Assembly (NCBI GenBank): GCA_028293725.1
Contig: JAQGOE010000205.1
Span: forward strand, 22,084 to 86,083
From: Gammaproteobacteria bacterium
GTDB taxonomy: Bacteria; Pseudomonadota; Gammaproteobacteria; Steroidobacterales; Steroidobacteraceae
Reading direction: 5' to 3'
Length of the DNA: 64,000 bases
Shown: piece by piece, positions 27,181 through 35,555 of the stretch
Numbering within the stretch: the stretch's first letter is position 1
How the letters are laid out: the number at the start of each line of letters is the position of its first letter
The notes under the pieces: model-generated
Told to the model about the DNA's origin: nothing
Database searches by the model: none
The model's input: only the letters and a program-made list of their open reading frames with translations
Program-made: the position numbers and the translations under genes

Positions 27181-28764
27181 TCAGCCGTCGTACCGCCGTT
27201 TCAAAGCAAGGATAGCCTCGGCCAACGCATCCGGGTTGATGGGCTTGGCCAGATGCTCCTGATACCCGCTCGCATGCGCCCGCGCGGCATCAGCAAGCCC
27301 TGCGAATGCCGTGAGGGCAAGAGCTGCGACTCTCCCGCCGCGCTCCGGCGGCCGGGCGCGCAACAGCTTCACGAATTCATAACCATCCATCCCCGGCATC
27401 CCGATATCCGACACCACGACGTCGGGCAACCAGATATCCAACAGCTCGAGTGCCTTGACCGCACCACTCACCGCGTGCACCTCGAACCCGGCTTTCGTCA
27501 AACCGGCAGCGGTCACCTCGCGCGCATCCGGATCATCCTCGACCAACAACACGCGGGGCGGCGGTAGCGGCAAACCCGAGCTATCCGGAGCTGACTCCTT
27601 CCCCCGCTGCCTGCCGGAGGACTGCGAATGCGTCAAGCGGGGCAGTGTGACGGTGAACACCGAGCCCGACCCTTCGCCGGCGCTGTCCGCGCGCACCGAG
27701 CCGCGGTGCAGGTCGACGACGTGACGCACGATCGCGAGCCCCAATCCCATGCCGGAGTGATGCCGGGTGCTGGTACTGTCCGCCTGCCTGAAGCGCTCGA
27801 ACACGAACGGCAGAAAGTCCGGATCGATGCCGACTCCGGTGTCGGTCACCGTGATCGAGACATTCTCCACCGTCGATGTCAGGCGTACCTTGACGTGACC
27901 GCCCGCGGGCGTGAACTTCACGGCGTTGGAGAGCAGATTCCAAAAAACCTGTTGCAGCCGATCGGGGTCGCCGTTGATGCGCGCATCCCCAGCCTCGCGT
28001 GACAACGTAATCGTGAGCTGTTTGGCCTGAGCCACCAGGCGCAGGCTGTCGATCGCTAATTGCAACACTCTGCCGACATCGACATCCTGCATCACCAGGC
28101 GAAACTTACCCGTCACGATGCGGGAGACATCGAGCAGATCTTCAATCAACTGTGCCTGCGAGCGCGCCGCACGCTCGATAGCCTCCGTGGCGCGCTGCTT
28201 TTGCGATTCGTCCAGCGGACCGGTGCGCAGCAGGTGCGACCACCCGATGATGATGTTCATCGGCGTGCGCAACTCGTGGGACAGATTCGCGAGGAATTCA
28301 TCCTTGAGTTGTGTAGCCTCCTCGGCCTGCGCGCGCGCCGCCCGTTCGCGAGCCAGTGCTTCGCGTAACCCGGCCTCCGTACGCGCGAGGCGTAACAACA
28401 CGCTGACGACCGTTTCGAGCTCTTTCGGCTCGAGCGGCTCGGTGAGGTAGATGTCCGCACCGTACTTGAGCGCTTCCCGCTGATGCTCCTTGGTGACGAA
28501 CGTCGCGGAAATCTGAATCACCGGAATGGTCCCGGTGACGGCATCCTCCTTAATGCGCCGGCAGACATCCAGCCCGCTCATGTCAGGCAACCGCACGTCG
28601 CAGAGCACGAGATCGGGCATCAGCTCACGGGTTTTCTGGAGGGCGTCCTTACCGTTATCGCACTCTACGACTTCGTAGCCACCCTGCCGCAACACGCGCG
28701 TCTTCGTGTAGCGCGTATCGGGGGTGTCGTCGCAGTTCAGAATGAGGATGCGGCGGGTATTCAC
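27181..28764 (-). CDS. Hybrid histidine kinase, REC-HisKA-HATPase-REC
   Basis: 527 residues. N-terminal receiver (about 1-125) with phospho-acceptor D56 (LVLCDVRLPD). A coiled segment follows, then HisKA with H163 in NLSHELRTPMN, the ATPase with DTGVGIDPDF and GMGLGLAIVRHVV, and a C-terminal receiver (about 404-525) with D453 (VSDIGMPGMDG). In the first receiver the conserved Lys is replaced by Glu109 (YLTEPLEP), which usually weakens or changes phosphorylation signalling. The GTG start overlaps the stop of the upstream hybrid kinase (GTGA). Last gene of the stressosome locus and probably part of its output. Confidence 0.9.
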   Translation of the reverse strand: MNTRRILILNCDDTPDTRYTKTRVLRQGGYEVVECDNGKDALQKTRELMPDLVLCDVRLPDMSGLDVCRRIKEDAVTGTIPVIQISATFVTKEHQREALKYGADIYLTEPLEPKELETVVSVLLRLARTEAGLREALARERAARAQAEEATQLKDEFLANLSHELRTPMNIIIGWSHLLRTGPLDESQKQRATEAIERAARSQAQLIEDLLDVSRIVTGKFRLVMQDVDVGRVLQLAIDSLRLVAQAKQLTITLSREAGDARINGDPDRLQQVFWNLLSNAVKFTPAGGHVKVRLTSTVENVSITVTDTGVGIDPDFLPFVFERFRQADSTSTRHHSGMGLGLAIVRHVVDLHRGSVRADSAGEGSGSVFTVTLPRLTHSQSSGRQRGKESAPDSSGLPLPPPRVLLVEDDPDAREVTAAGLTKAGFEVHAVSGAVKALELLDIWLPDVVVSDIGMPGMDGYEFVKLLRARPPERGGRVAALALTAFAGLADAARAHASGYQEHLAKPINPDALAEAILALKRRYDG

Positions 28765-30872
28765 GCCTTGACACCATTGGACGCCAGAATGGCGCGCGCG
28801 CTCTCGGAGCTCAGATCACTTTTTTGCAGCACCGCGTCGGCGCGCCGTCCGAGGCGAGTTCTTTCGTCATTCGTCAGCTTGCTCGCCGTAACGATCGCGA
28901 CCGGCACGTTTTGCAGATCGGCGTCATTTTTCAACGCCTCGAGAATTTCCTCGCCACTGAAATCCGGGAGCCCCAGATCGAGGAAGATCATGGAGGGGCG
29001 CGCACGGCGGGCGGCGATCAGGCCGCTGCGTCCATCCGCGGCCTCGAGTACGGTAGTGTGGGTATCCGCGAGTACCTTCTGCATGAGATAGCGCGCCGCT
29101 GGATCGTCGTCGATGATGAGAATGCGCCGCGCCGTAAGTGCATCGAGCTTCTCCAGCAGTGCGGAGCGTTCGACCGGTTTCAAACAATAGGCGTCGGCAC
29201 CCAAGGCCAGGCCCTTGCGCTCGTCGTCGATACTCGTAATGACGACGATCGGAATGTCAGCGGTGGCGGGATTGCTCTTCAACTCGTTCAGCCAGCGCCA
29301 CGTGTCCTCACCGCGCAACACGATATCGAGGAGAATCGCCTGTGGGCGGGCCCGTTTCATCAGCTCGCGCGCCTCGCGCAAGTTGCGCGTGGTCACCGCC
29401 TGGTAATGGCTGTCGCGCAAGTGCTTTTCATAGATGAGCCGCATCTCGGCATCATCATCCAGCACCAACACCAGTGAGCGGCCGAGCTCGACGGTCGTAT
29501 CCACCGGCTTCGATGCCGTTGAGTCACTCCTCTCGAAGTTCGCGCTCACCACTGCGGTGAACACCGAACCGACGCCGCGCTCACTTTTAACACTCACGTC
29601 GCCGCCCAACAGGTTCGCCAGTCGCCGGCACAGCGGCAGACCCAGTCCGGTCCCTTTGACACGCCCCTGCAGGGGGCTCGGCAACTGGGTGAACTCGTCG
29701 AAGATGCGCCCCTGGTCCTCCGGGGCGATGCCTATACCCGTGTCGGCAACGCTGAACCGGACCGTCTGACGATCTTCGCTCAACTGCGCTGACACAGTCA
29801 CTTCACCCTGCTCGGTGAACTTGATGGCGTTGGAAATGAAATTGCGCAGGATTTGCGAGACCTTGCCTTCGTCGTTGTATAAGGTCAGGGTCGACTGCGG
29901 CTCCTCGAAGCTCAGTTTGACCGCATCCCCGACCAACAGCGGACGCAACATGCCGCGCAGCGCGCTGAAGAGATTGCCCACCGAGAACTCGATCGGGTGC
30001 ACCTCGATCTTGCCTGCCTCGATCTTCGCCAGATCCAACAGATCGTCCACCAGCGCCGTGAGATCGTCGGAGGCCTTGGAGATGAAGCCCACCTGTTTTT
30101 CCTGTTCGATGCTCAGATCGCCATCGATCCGATCGAGCAGCAGCCGGCTCAGGGCGCGGATTGAGTTCAACGGCGTGCGGAACTCGTGACTCATATTCGA
30201 CAGGAAGCGCGACTTCATCTCGTCCGCGCGCCGCAGGTGATCGGCTTTCTCATCGAGCTCGGCGTAGAGTGCGACGACACCACGGTTCGTGTCTTCGAGC
30301 TCGCGGTTCAGACTCATCAGCTCTTCCTGCCGCTCCCGCAACTCTCCCAAAGCGCGCACCAGCTCGCGGTTCTGCTCCTGCAACTCGCCCAACGCATCGC
30401 CCGACATGGTGGTGCTCAGCTGCGAGGTAATGCGCGTGAATTGCGCCGACGTGATCAGCGGCGCACGCGGCGGAAGAATTTTTGTCAACAGCACATTCGT
30501 GCCGACACCCGGCTTGGTATCGATCTCCACCTGATCCATGAGGCGGTGCGCGCCGATGATACCGACGCCCATGCCGGTGGTGGACTGATACTGCCCGCTC
30601 ATTACGTGGGCGAGATCTGCAATGCCCGGACCCTGGTCACGGACGCGGATCAACAGCAGCTGCGGCGAACTGGCACCTTCCAGCGCGAATTCAACTTTGC
30701 CGCCCTTCGCGTAGCGGAATGCATTGCGCACGATTTCCGACACGGCGGTCGCAATTCGCGTCTGGTCCTGGGCCTCGAAGCCGACGATCCGGGCAATCTC
30801 GCGAGCGCGCTGACGCGCGATCACGACGTCCTGTTCCTGCCGAATCGCAATGGTAAGAAGAGCTTTCGCCAT
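28761..30872 (-). CDS. Hybrid kinase with N-terminal RsbT-like ATPase, HisKA-HATPase and two receivers
   Basis: 703 residues in five parts. Residues 1-135 are an RsbT/anti-sigma-like GHKL ATPase (AVSEIVRNAFRYAKGGKVEF, VRDQGPGIADL). A coiled coil (about 160-220) follows, then HisKA with H229 (NMSHEFRTPLNS), the kinase ATPase (VADTGIGIAPEDQ, GTGLGLPLCRRLA), and two receivers with acceptor sites ILLDIVL and IFLDLGLPD. The N-terminal module is the same type as RsbT encoded three genes upstream, which links this kinase to the stressosome. It starts one base after the phosphatase gene ends. Confidence 0.9.
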   Translation of the reverse strand: MAKALLTIAIRQEQDVVIARQRAREIARIVGFEAQDQTRIATAVSEIVRNAFRYAKGGKVEFALEGASSPQLLLIRVRDQGPGIADLAHVMSGQYQSTTGMGVGIIGAHRLMDQVEIDTKPGVGTNVLLTKILPPRAPLITSAQFTRITSQLSTTMSGDALGELQEQNRELVRALGELRERQEELMSLNRELEDTNRGVVALYAELDEKADHLRRADEMKSRFLSNMSHEFRTPLNSIRALSRLLLDRIDGDLSIEQEKQVGFISKASDDLTALVDDLLDLAKIEAGKIEVHPIEFSVGNLFSALRGMLRPLLVGDAVKLSFEEPQSTLTLYNDEGKVSQILRNFISNAIKFTEQGEVTVSAQLSEDRQTVRFSVADTGIGIAPEDQGRIFDEFTQLPSPLQGRVKGTGLGLPLCRRLANLLGGDVSVKSERGVGSVFTAVVSANFERSDSTASKPVDTTVELGRSLVLVLDDDAEMRLIYEKHLRDSHYQAVTTRNLREARELMKRARPQAILLDIVLRGEDTWRWLNELKSNPATADIPIVVITSIDDERKGLALGADAYCLKPVERSALLEKLDALTARRILIIDDDPAARYLMQKVLADTHTTVLEAADGRSGLIAARRARPSMIFLDLGLPDFSGEEILEALKNDADLQNVPVAIVTASKLTNDERTRLGRRADAVLQKSDLSSESARAILASNGVKA

Positions 30873-30873
30873 T

Positions 30874-31881
30874 TCAGGCCCGCGCCATATTCTTCAGCAC
30901 AACTACGGTTACATCGTCGCTACCGCGATCGTGATCGCGGTAAAGAACTCCGGCAATGAGTCCGGGGTGTTTATTCATTAATCCCGGGTAATCGTCACAG
31001 CTCCAGCGGCTCGTCAGACCGTCACTGTGCAGAATCAGCAGCGCCCCCGCTGGGAAAGCGAATTCGAATTCCTGCAAACGACGCATCACGTGCCCCAGCG
31101 TCCCACTGTGCGAGACCAGTTGGCGGCGCTCCCCTGATGTTTCCACCCGGCAAGATATATTACCAACGCCCGCGAAACTGCCCCGCATTTTTGCGGGCTC
31201 AACCCGGGCAGCGGCGCCCGCGGCACCCCGGGTAGCGGCCAGCGCTCCATGGCAGAGCCCCAGGAGTGCGCCGGGTGTGGCAGCCGGATTAGCCGCGAAG
31301 ACGTCGGTGGCCCTCCGCGCCGCAACGGCGGCATTTGGCCCGTGCCCGAGTCCATCGACCACCAACACCGTGCGATATTCGCCCGAAGCTTCCAGAAGCC
31401 AACTATCACCGGGTGCCTCCTCGCCCTTTTTTGGAAGACACACAGCGCCTAGCTCGAGTTCATCGGCCAGTGGCACATGGGTCGTGCCCCAAACCTCCAG
31501 GCGCAGTGCCGTACCGCGATCGGGTTGGGAATACAGCTCGAACGAAGGGGATACGCGGGACAGGGCGCCGAGGCCGGCACCCATGCTGCCCGCGGTGGAA
31601 TAGCCATCCCGCAGGCTTGCGCCGACATTGGCAATCCCGGGGCCCCGATCCAGGGCTAGAATCTCGAGCCCGGCAGCGCCAGCGCGTGCCAGCGGTGCCA
31701 GCAGAATCTTGCCGGTGCCGGCATGTTTGACAATGTTGGTGGCGGCTTCGGTCACGGCCAGCGCCACCTGGCCCGCCTGCGTCGCACTGAGTCCGAGGGC
31801 CTCGGCCATGTGCTGCCCGGCGCGGCGGGCTTCGCCCACCTGGGTACGGTCGTCTATCGGAATCAGAACCTGCGCTGGCAC
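30874..31881 (-). CDS. RsbX-like PP2C phosphatase fused to an N-terminal RsbT-like ATPase
   Basis: 335 residues. The N-terminal half is a GHKL ATPase of the RsbT/RsbW type (ALAVTEAATNIVKHAG, LDRGPGIANVG, STAGSMGAGLGALSR). The C-terminal half is a SpoIIE/RsbX-like PP2C phosphatase with metal-site motifs VVDGLGHGPNAA, LHSDGLTSRW and RGSDDVTVVVL. RsbX normally dephosphorylates RsbR and RsbS to reset the stressosome. The start is a GTG at 31881 with GAGG six bases before it, 20 bases after rsbT. Confidence 0.88.
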   Translation of the reverse strand: MPAQVLIPIDDRTQVGEARRAGQHMAEALGLSATQAGQVALAVTEAATNIVKHAGTGKILLAPLARAGAAGLEILALDRGPGIANVGASLRDGYSTAGSMGAGLGALSRVSPSFELYSQPDRGTALRLEVWGTTHVPLADELELGAVCLPKKGEEAPGDSWLLEASGEYRTVLVVDGLGHGPNAAVAARRATDVFAANPAATPGALLGLCHGALAATRGAAGAAARVEPAKMRGSFAGVGNISCRVETSGERRQLVSHSGTLGHVMRRLQEFEFAFPAGALLILHSDGLTSRWSCDDYPGLMNKHPGLIAGVLYRDHDRGSDDVTVVVLKNMARA

Positions 31882-31901
31882 GGCGCCTCACTGAAGCGAA
31901 T

Positions 31902-32306
31902 TTATCGCCAACGGGCGATAGTGACCTGTGTTCCCTCCCCTACCTTGGACTCGATTGAAAACTCATTCGAGAGCCGCTTGGCGCCGCTCAATCCCAACCC
32001 CAGCCCGCCGCCCGTGGTGTATCCGTCCTTGAGGGCGAGCTCAATATCAGCAATTCCGGGGCCCTTGTCAGCAAAAACCAGCCTGACGCCCCGACGCGGC
32101 GGCTCGCTCAGGCAGATGATCTCGACCTCGCCGCCACCGCCATAGTCGAGCGTATTGCGGGCGAGCTCACTCGCGGCGGTGACGAGCTTCGTCTGATCGA
32201 CGAGCGAAAAACCCTGCGCCAAGGCGCTTTCACGGGCCGCCTTGCGGACCCGCACGATATCTTCCTGCGAGCAAATCGGCAGCACGGAGCGATTGACGAC
32301 TGTCAT
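31902..32306 (-). CDS. rsbT: RsbT-like serine kinase (switch protein of the stressosome)
   Basis: 134 residues from the ATG at 32306; the longer open frame to 32390 would overlap rsbS. GHKL ATPase with N-box SELARNTLDYGGGG, G1 FADKGPGIADIE and G2 GGGLGLGLSGAKRL, all typical of RsbT. In Bacillus, RsbT phosphorylates RsbR and RsbS and then leaves to activate its partner. Here no RsbU gene follows; instead come ATPase-bearing phosphatase and kinase fusions. Confidence 0.9.
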   Translation of the reverse strand: MTVVNRSVLPICSQEDIVRVRKAARESALAQGFSLVDQTKLVTAASELARNTLDYGGGGEVEIICLSEPPRRGVRLVFADKGPGIADIELALKDGYTTGGGLGLGLSGAKRLSNEFSIESKVGEGTQVTIARWR

Positions 32307-32334
32307 GGAAGGCGCTGGAGGAAGCGGCAGCGGC

Positions 32335-32703
32335 TTAGCGCTGCTCGTCCGCCAGCCGTTCGTGTAACAGCGCCATACCGCGATCGACATTAAGGGCGGT
32401 CCGCACGCCTTCCAGCGACAGACCCAGCTCTACCAGTGTGATGGCCACCGCCGGCTGGATGCCGACCACGACAGTCTCGGCATCCAACACACGCGCCATG
32501 GCGGCGATGTTACTGATCATGCGGCCGATGAAGGAGTCGACGACTTCCAGCGATGAGATGTCGATGAGCACACCCCGCGCCCGGGCCGCGACGATGCGCG
32601 CGGTGAGATCCTCCTGCAACTGCAGAGCGAGTTGATCGTGCATGTCAACCTGGATGGTCACCAGCAGGAACCGGCCCATCTTCAGAATCGGAATCTTTTC
32701 CAT
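32335..32703 (-). CDS. rsbS: RsbS-like STAS-domain scaffold
   Basis: 122 residues, a single STAS domain. Phospho-acceptor serine S57 lies in LEVVDSFIGRMI, equivalent to the RsbS regulatory serine. RsbS with RsbR forms the stressosome core that sequesters RsbT. Lies 10 bases after rsbR and 28 before rsbT. Confidence 0.9.
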   Translation of the reverse strand: MEKIPILKMGRFLLVTIQVDMHDQLALQLQEDLTARIVAARARGVLIDISSLEVVDSFIGRMISNIAAMARVLDAETVVVGIQPAVAITLVELGLSLEGVRTALNVDRGMALLHERLADEQR

Positions 32704-32713
32704 TGGGAACCTG

Positions 32714-33580
32714 TCAGGTCGTCGCGCCCAGCTGGTGGGGCAACCTGGCTTGCGTGCGCTTCAGGGCGATGGCAAATGCGTCCGCGAGTGAGGCCTTAGT
32801 CGTCACATCGGACAGATTCACGCCCAGATGGACGATGGTTTGCGCGATCTGCGGGCGGATACCGCTGATGATGCAGTCCGCGCCCATGAGGCGGGCCGCC
32901 GCTACTGTCTTCAACAGGTGCTGCGCCACCAGCGTATCGACGGTGGGCACACCCGTGATGTCGATAATCGCGATGGAGGCGCCGGTCTCGACGATTTTAT
33001 GCAGGAGACTTTCCATCACGACCTGGGTCCGCTCGCTGTCGAGCGTGCCGATGAGAGGCAGCGCGAGAATGTTTTCCCACAACTGCACTACCGGGGTGGA
33101 CAGCTCCATCATTTCACGCTGTTGCCGTTGGATGAGTTCTTCGCGGCTCTTCACGAAGGATTCCACCGTCAGCAGTCCCAACTTATCCAACAAGTCGGTG
33201 GTGCTCCAGATCTCTTCGGCGAGCCCCTGGGCATCTCCGCCAAACTCGCCCCGCAGCCGGGCGAACAGCGGCTGTTTGAGGGACAAGACGAAGGTCGCTG
33301 TCTCGGTTGGACTGAAGCCCTGCAAGGCGCGTGAGCGCGAGACCCGGGCGAGGAAGTGCCGCACTGGGGCCCAACTCGGCCCGTCGGTCTCGGTGCTGCC
33401 ACTCTCGACCGCTGCCTGCAGCAGTGAAATGAACTCGCGGGATTGGTCCCGCAACTCGCTCTCCTTCATGAGATCGGAGCGTAATGTCGTGGCGCCCAAT
33501 TGGGTGTGGACCCAGTCGGCGAGCAATTCCTTCTGCGTTTGCGCAATGATCTTGCGGAGTGTCTGACCGGCGGCTGGCAT
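32714..33580 (-). CDS. rsbR: RsbR-like stressosome sensor (N-terminal RsbRD-type domain plus STAS)
   Basis: 288 residues. The N-terminal two thirds is helical (LRKIIAQTQKELLADWV, then HFLARVSRSRALQGFSPTE), matching the globin-like RsbRD_N sensory domain. The C-terminal STAS domain (LPLIGTLDSERTQVVMESLL, then DITGVPTVDTLVAQHLL) carries the expected threonines. The ATG at 33580 follows a strong AGAAGGAGAG; the open frame to 33730 is not needed. First gene of the stressosome operon, so the upstream 205 bases should contain its promoter. Confidence 0.9.
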   Translation of the reverse strand: MPAAGQTLRKIIAQTQKELLADWVHTQLGATTLRSDLMKESELRDQSREFISLLQAAVESGSTETDGPSWAPVRHFLARVSRSRALQGFSPTETATFVLSLKQPLFARLRGEFGGDAQGLAEEIWSTTDLLDKLGLLTVESFVKSREELIQRQQREMMELSTPVVQLWENILALPLIGTLDSERTQVVMESLLHKIVETGASIAIIDITGVPTVDTLVAQHLLKTVAAARLMGADCIISGIRPQIAQTIVHLGVNLSDVTTKASLADAFAIALKRTQARLPHQLGATT

Positions 33581-33785
33581 GCTCGGCTCTCCTTCTAGGT
33601 ATCTCGTTAGTGTAGTGGGTAGCCGAAGGCGCGCTAGCGTACAGAATGCGCAAACACCGCGGCAAGTAGTAGAAACTCCCTGGCTCCGCTGAACTTTAGC
33701 GAGACAGTAAGATAATGACGGCCTGGGCAAGTAACAGGTGACGTAAGCGAGACGAAGGTAAGGCCGCCGGCGTGCTCAGACCCTC

Positions 33786-35396
33786 TTAACGCGCCTGCGG
33801 TGGCGCCGCCTCGTGGGCAACATTAACACCTTCTGCGAGATCGAAACGCGCCCGCCACGGATCGGAGCCAACAACCGGACCCGAATTGGTGAAGTCCATG
33901 AGCGTGTCGCTCTTGGCGTCGTACGCGGGCCACGCCGGTTTCCCGGGCAACTCAGGTTTGCCGCTGGCGGCAAATGCCACCCAATACGCGTGCATGGTGT
34001 GAGCCGCAGCAGCATCCTGCGCAGTGAGGGAGTTGCCATAACGCGCCGCTACCGTGTCGAATGCGTACGGAATGTCCGACGCGTGCATGGCTCCTGGCCA
34101 TTGCTGGCGCATCGATTCGGCGACGTACGAAAACCGGTATTCATACACAGGTTGCCCGTGGGCGGCCAATGCGCGTGCCACGTATCGCGCGGGCTCACCC
34201 ATCATTTGATCGCCACCCATGCGGAAGGCCACCTTTTTGACATCGTCGCCGCTTTTCACTTCGTACACGTTGCGCGCCTTGTCGGCGTTGGCCCCGAACT
34301 GTGCAAGCAACTCATCAATCGTGTCCCCCTTCATGAAGCCGATATCGAGACTGTTGGCGCCAACCATCAACGGCACCCGCGCGGCCTTACCGTCGGCATA
34401 TACTTTCGCGGGCTCGGCCGGCATCACCTTCCCATCCAACACCGGACCGCCAACGTAGGTCGCCGCGGCGGTCGACATGGTCGCCAAGTTGAGGTTGTTC
34501 AACAATGCTTCCGCAGGCAATGCGCGCAGCATTTTCAACGCCTGCGCGCCCGTCGCCTCGATCCCGGCGCCCTTCGCGAAAGCAACTCCGAGCGCCTCCG
34601 CCGAATCGGGCCCGCCCACGAGCGGTCGACCCCGCATCAGATTGGTACGGCCACCGCCCGACTGCACGATCGCCTTCTGAAACAGCCCCGCGGCCAGGGG
34701 GGAAGTCATGAGAACGTGAACCGACATTCCGCCGGCGGACTCACCGCAAATGGTGACATTGTTGGGATCGCCGCCGAAGGCCGCGATATTGCGGCGTACC
34801 CACTTAAGGGCGGCGATCTGGTCCATGATCGCGTAATTGGCTAGCGGGCCGCCCGGCTGTTCCGCCGACAGCGCCGGGTGCGCGAAGAATCCGAATCGTC
34901 CCAACCGATAGTTGAAGCTGACGAAAATAACTCCATCCCTGGCGAAGGGGCCGCCGTCGTAGACCGCGGGCGAGCTGCCGCCGTTCACGAAGCCTCCCCC
35001 GTAAATCCACACCAACACGGGAAGCTTCTTGCCCGCCGCGTGAGCGGGTCGCCAGACATTCAGATAGAGACAATCTTCCGCGGGCTTCACGCCCAAGGGC
35101 GCGGCGTCACTCGGAAACGGGATCTGCATGCAGTCCGCACCGTAGGTCGTTGCCTTACGCACTCCCTGCCACTTGGCCGCGGCCTGCGGAGGTCTCCACC
35201 TCAGCTCGCCGACAGGGGGCAGCGCGAAGGGGATCCCTTTGAAGGAGCCAACATTCCCATCCACGTCGCCTTGCAGTTTGCCGGTATCGACGGTGACCGT
35301 GGCGGAAGACGTCGCGGCAGACGCGATGGCCGTCGCGCCAGCAGCCAGCAGACCGAACAGCAGCAGGGCGCAACCGCGCCCGAGGTTTTTATTCAT
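33786..35396 (-). CDS. Exported type-B carboxylesterase/lipase
   Basis: 536 residues with a signal peptide (LLLFGLLAAGATAIASAA). The alpha/beta-hydrolase nucleophile elbow is CGESAGGMSVH, oxyanion-hole YGGGFVNGGSS, and FKGIPFALPPVGELRW is the family N-terminus. It probably hydrolyses esters in the periplasm. Divergent from the cytochrome-dehydrogenase gene. Confidence 0.9.
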   Translation of the reverse strand: MNKNLGRGCALLLFGLLAAGATAIASAATSSATVTVDTGKLQGDVDGNVGSFKGIPFALPPVGELRWRPPQAAAKWQGVRKATTYGADCMQIPFPSDAAPLGVKPAEDCLYLNVWRPAHAAGKKLPVLVWIYGGGFVNGGSSPAVYDGGPFARDGVIFVSFNYRLGRFGFFAHPALSAEQPGGPLANYAIMDQIAALKWVRRNIAAFGGDPNNVTICGESAGGMSVHVLMTSPLAAGLFQKAIVQSGGGRTNLMRGRPLVGGPDSAEALGVAFAKGAGIEATGAQALKMLRALPAEALLNNLNLATMSTAAATYVGGPVLDGKVMPAEPAKVYADGKAARVPLMVGANSLDIGFMKGDTIDELLAQFGANADKARNVYEVKSGDDVKKVAFRMGGDQMMGEPARYVARALAAHGQPVYEYRFSYVAESMRQQWPGAMHASDIPYAFDTVAARYGNSLTAQDAAAAHTMHAYWVAFAASGKPELPGKPAWPAYDAKSDTLMDFTNSGPVVGSDPWRARFDLAEGVNVAHEAAPPQAR

Positions 35397-35497
35397 CTCT
35401 GCTGTCTAACGTGTTCGGAGAAAGTCCGCAATGTGTCCACCACGCGAACCCGGCAGGCGGTAGTGCGTGCCGTTCTGGCCGCAACCCCCGGAAACTA

Positions 35498-35521
35498 CGC
35501 TATATTTAATCTGATATAGCG
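35498..35521. promoter_or_regulatory. Inverted repeat upstream of the cytochrome/dehydrogenase gene
   Basis: CGCTATAT and ATATAGCG form perfect 8-base arms around an 8-base spacer, 35 bases before the ATG at 35556. The AT-rich arms could overlap a -10 region. Looks like an operator for a dimeric regulator; the regulator is unknown. Confidence 0.45.
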
Positions 35522-35555
35522 CCGTTCTTCGTTTCGGACAAGGGGACCCACGATC

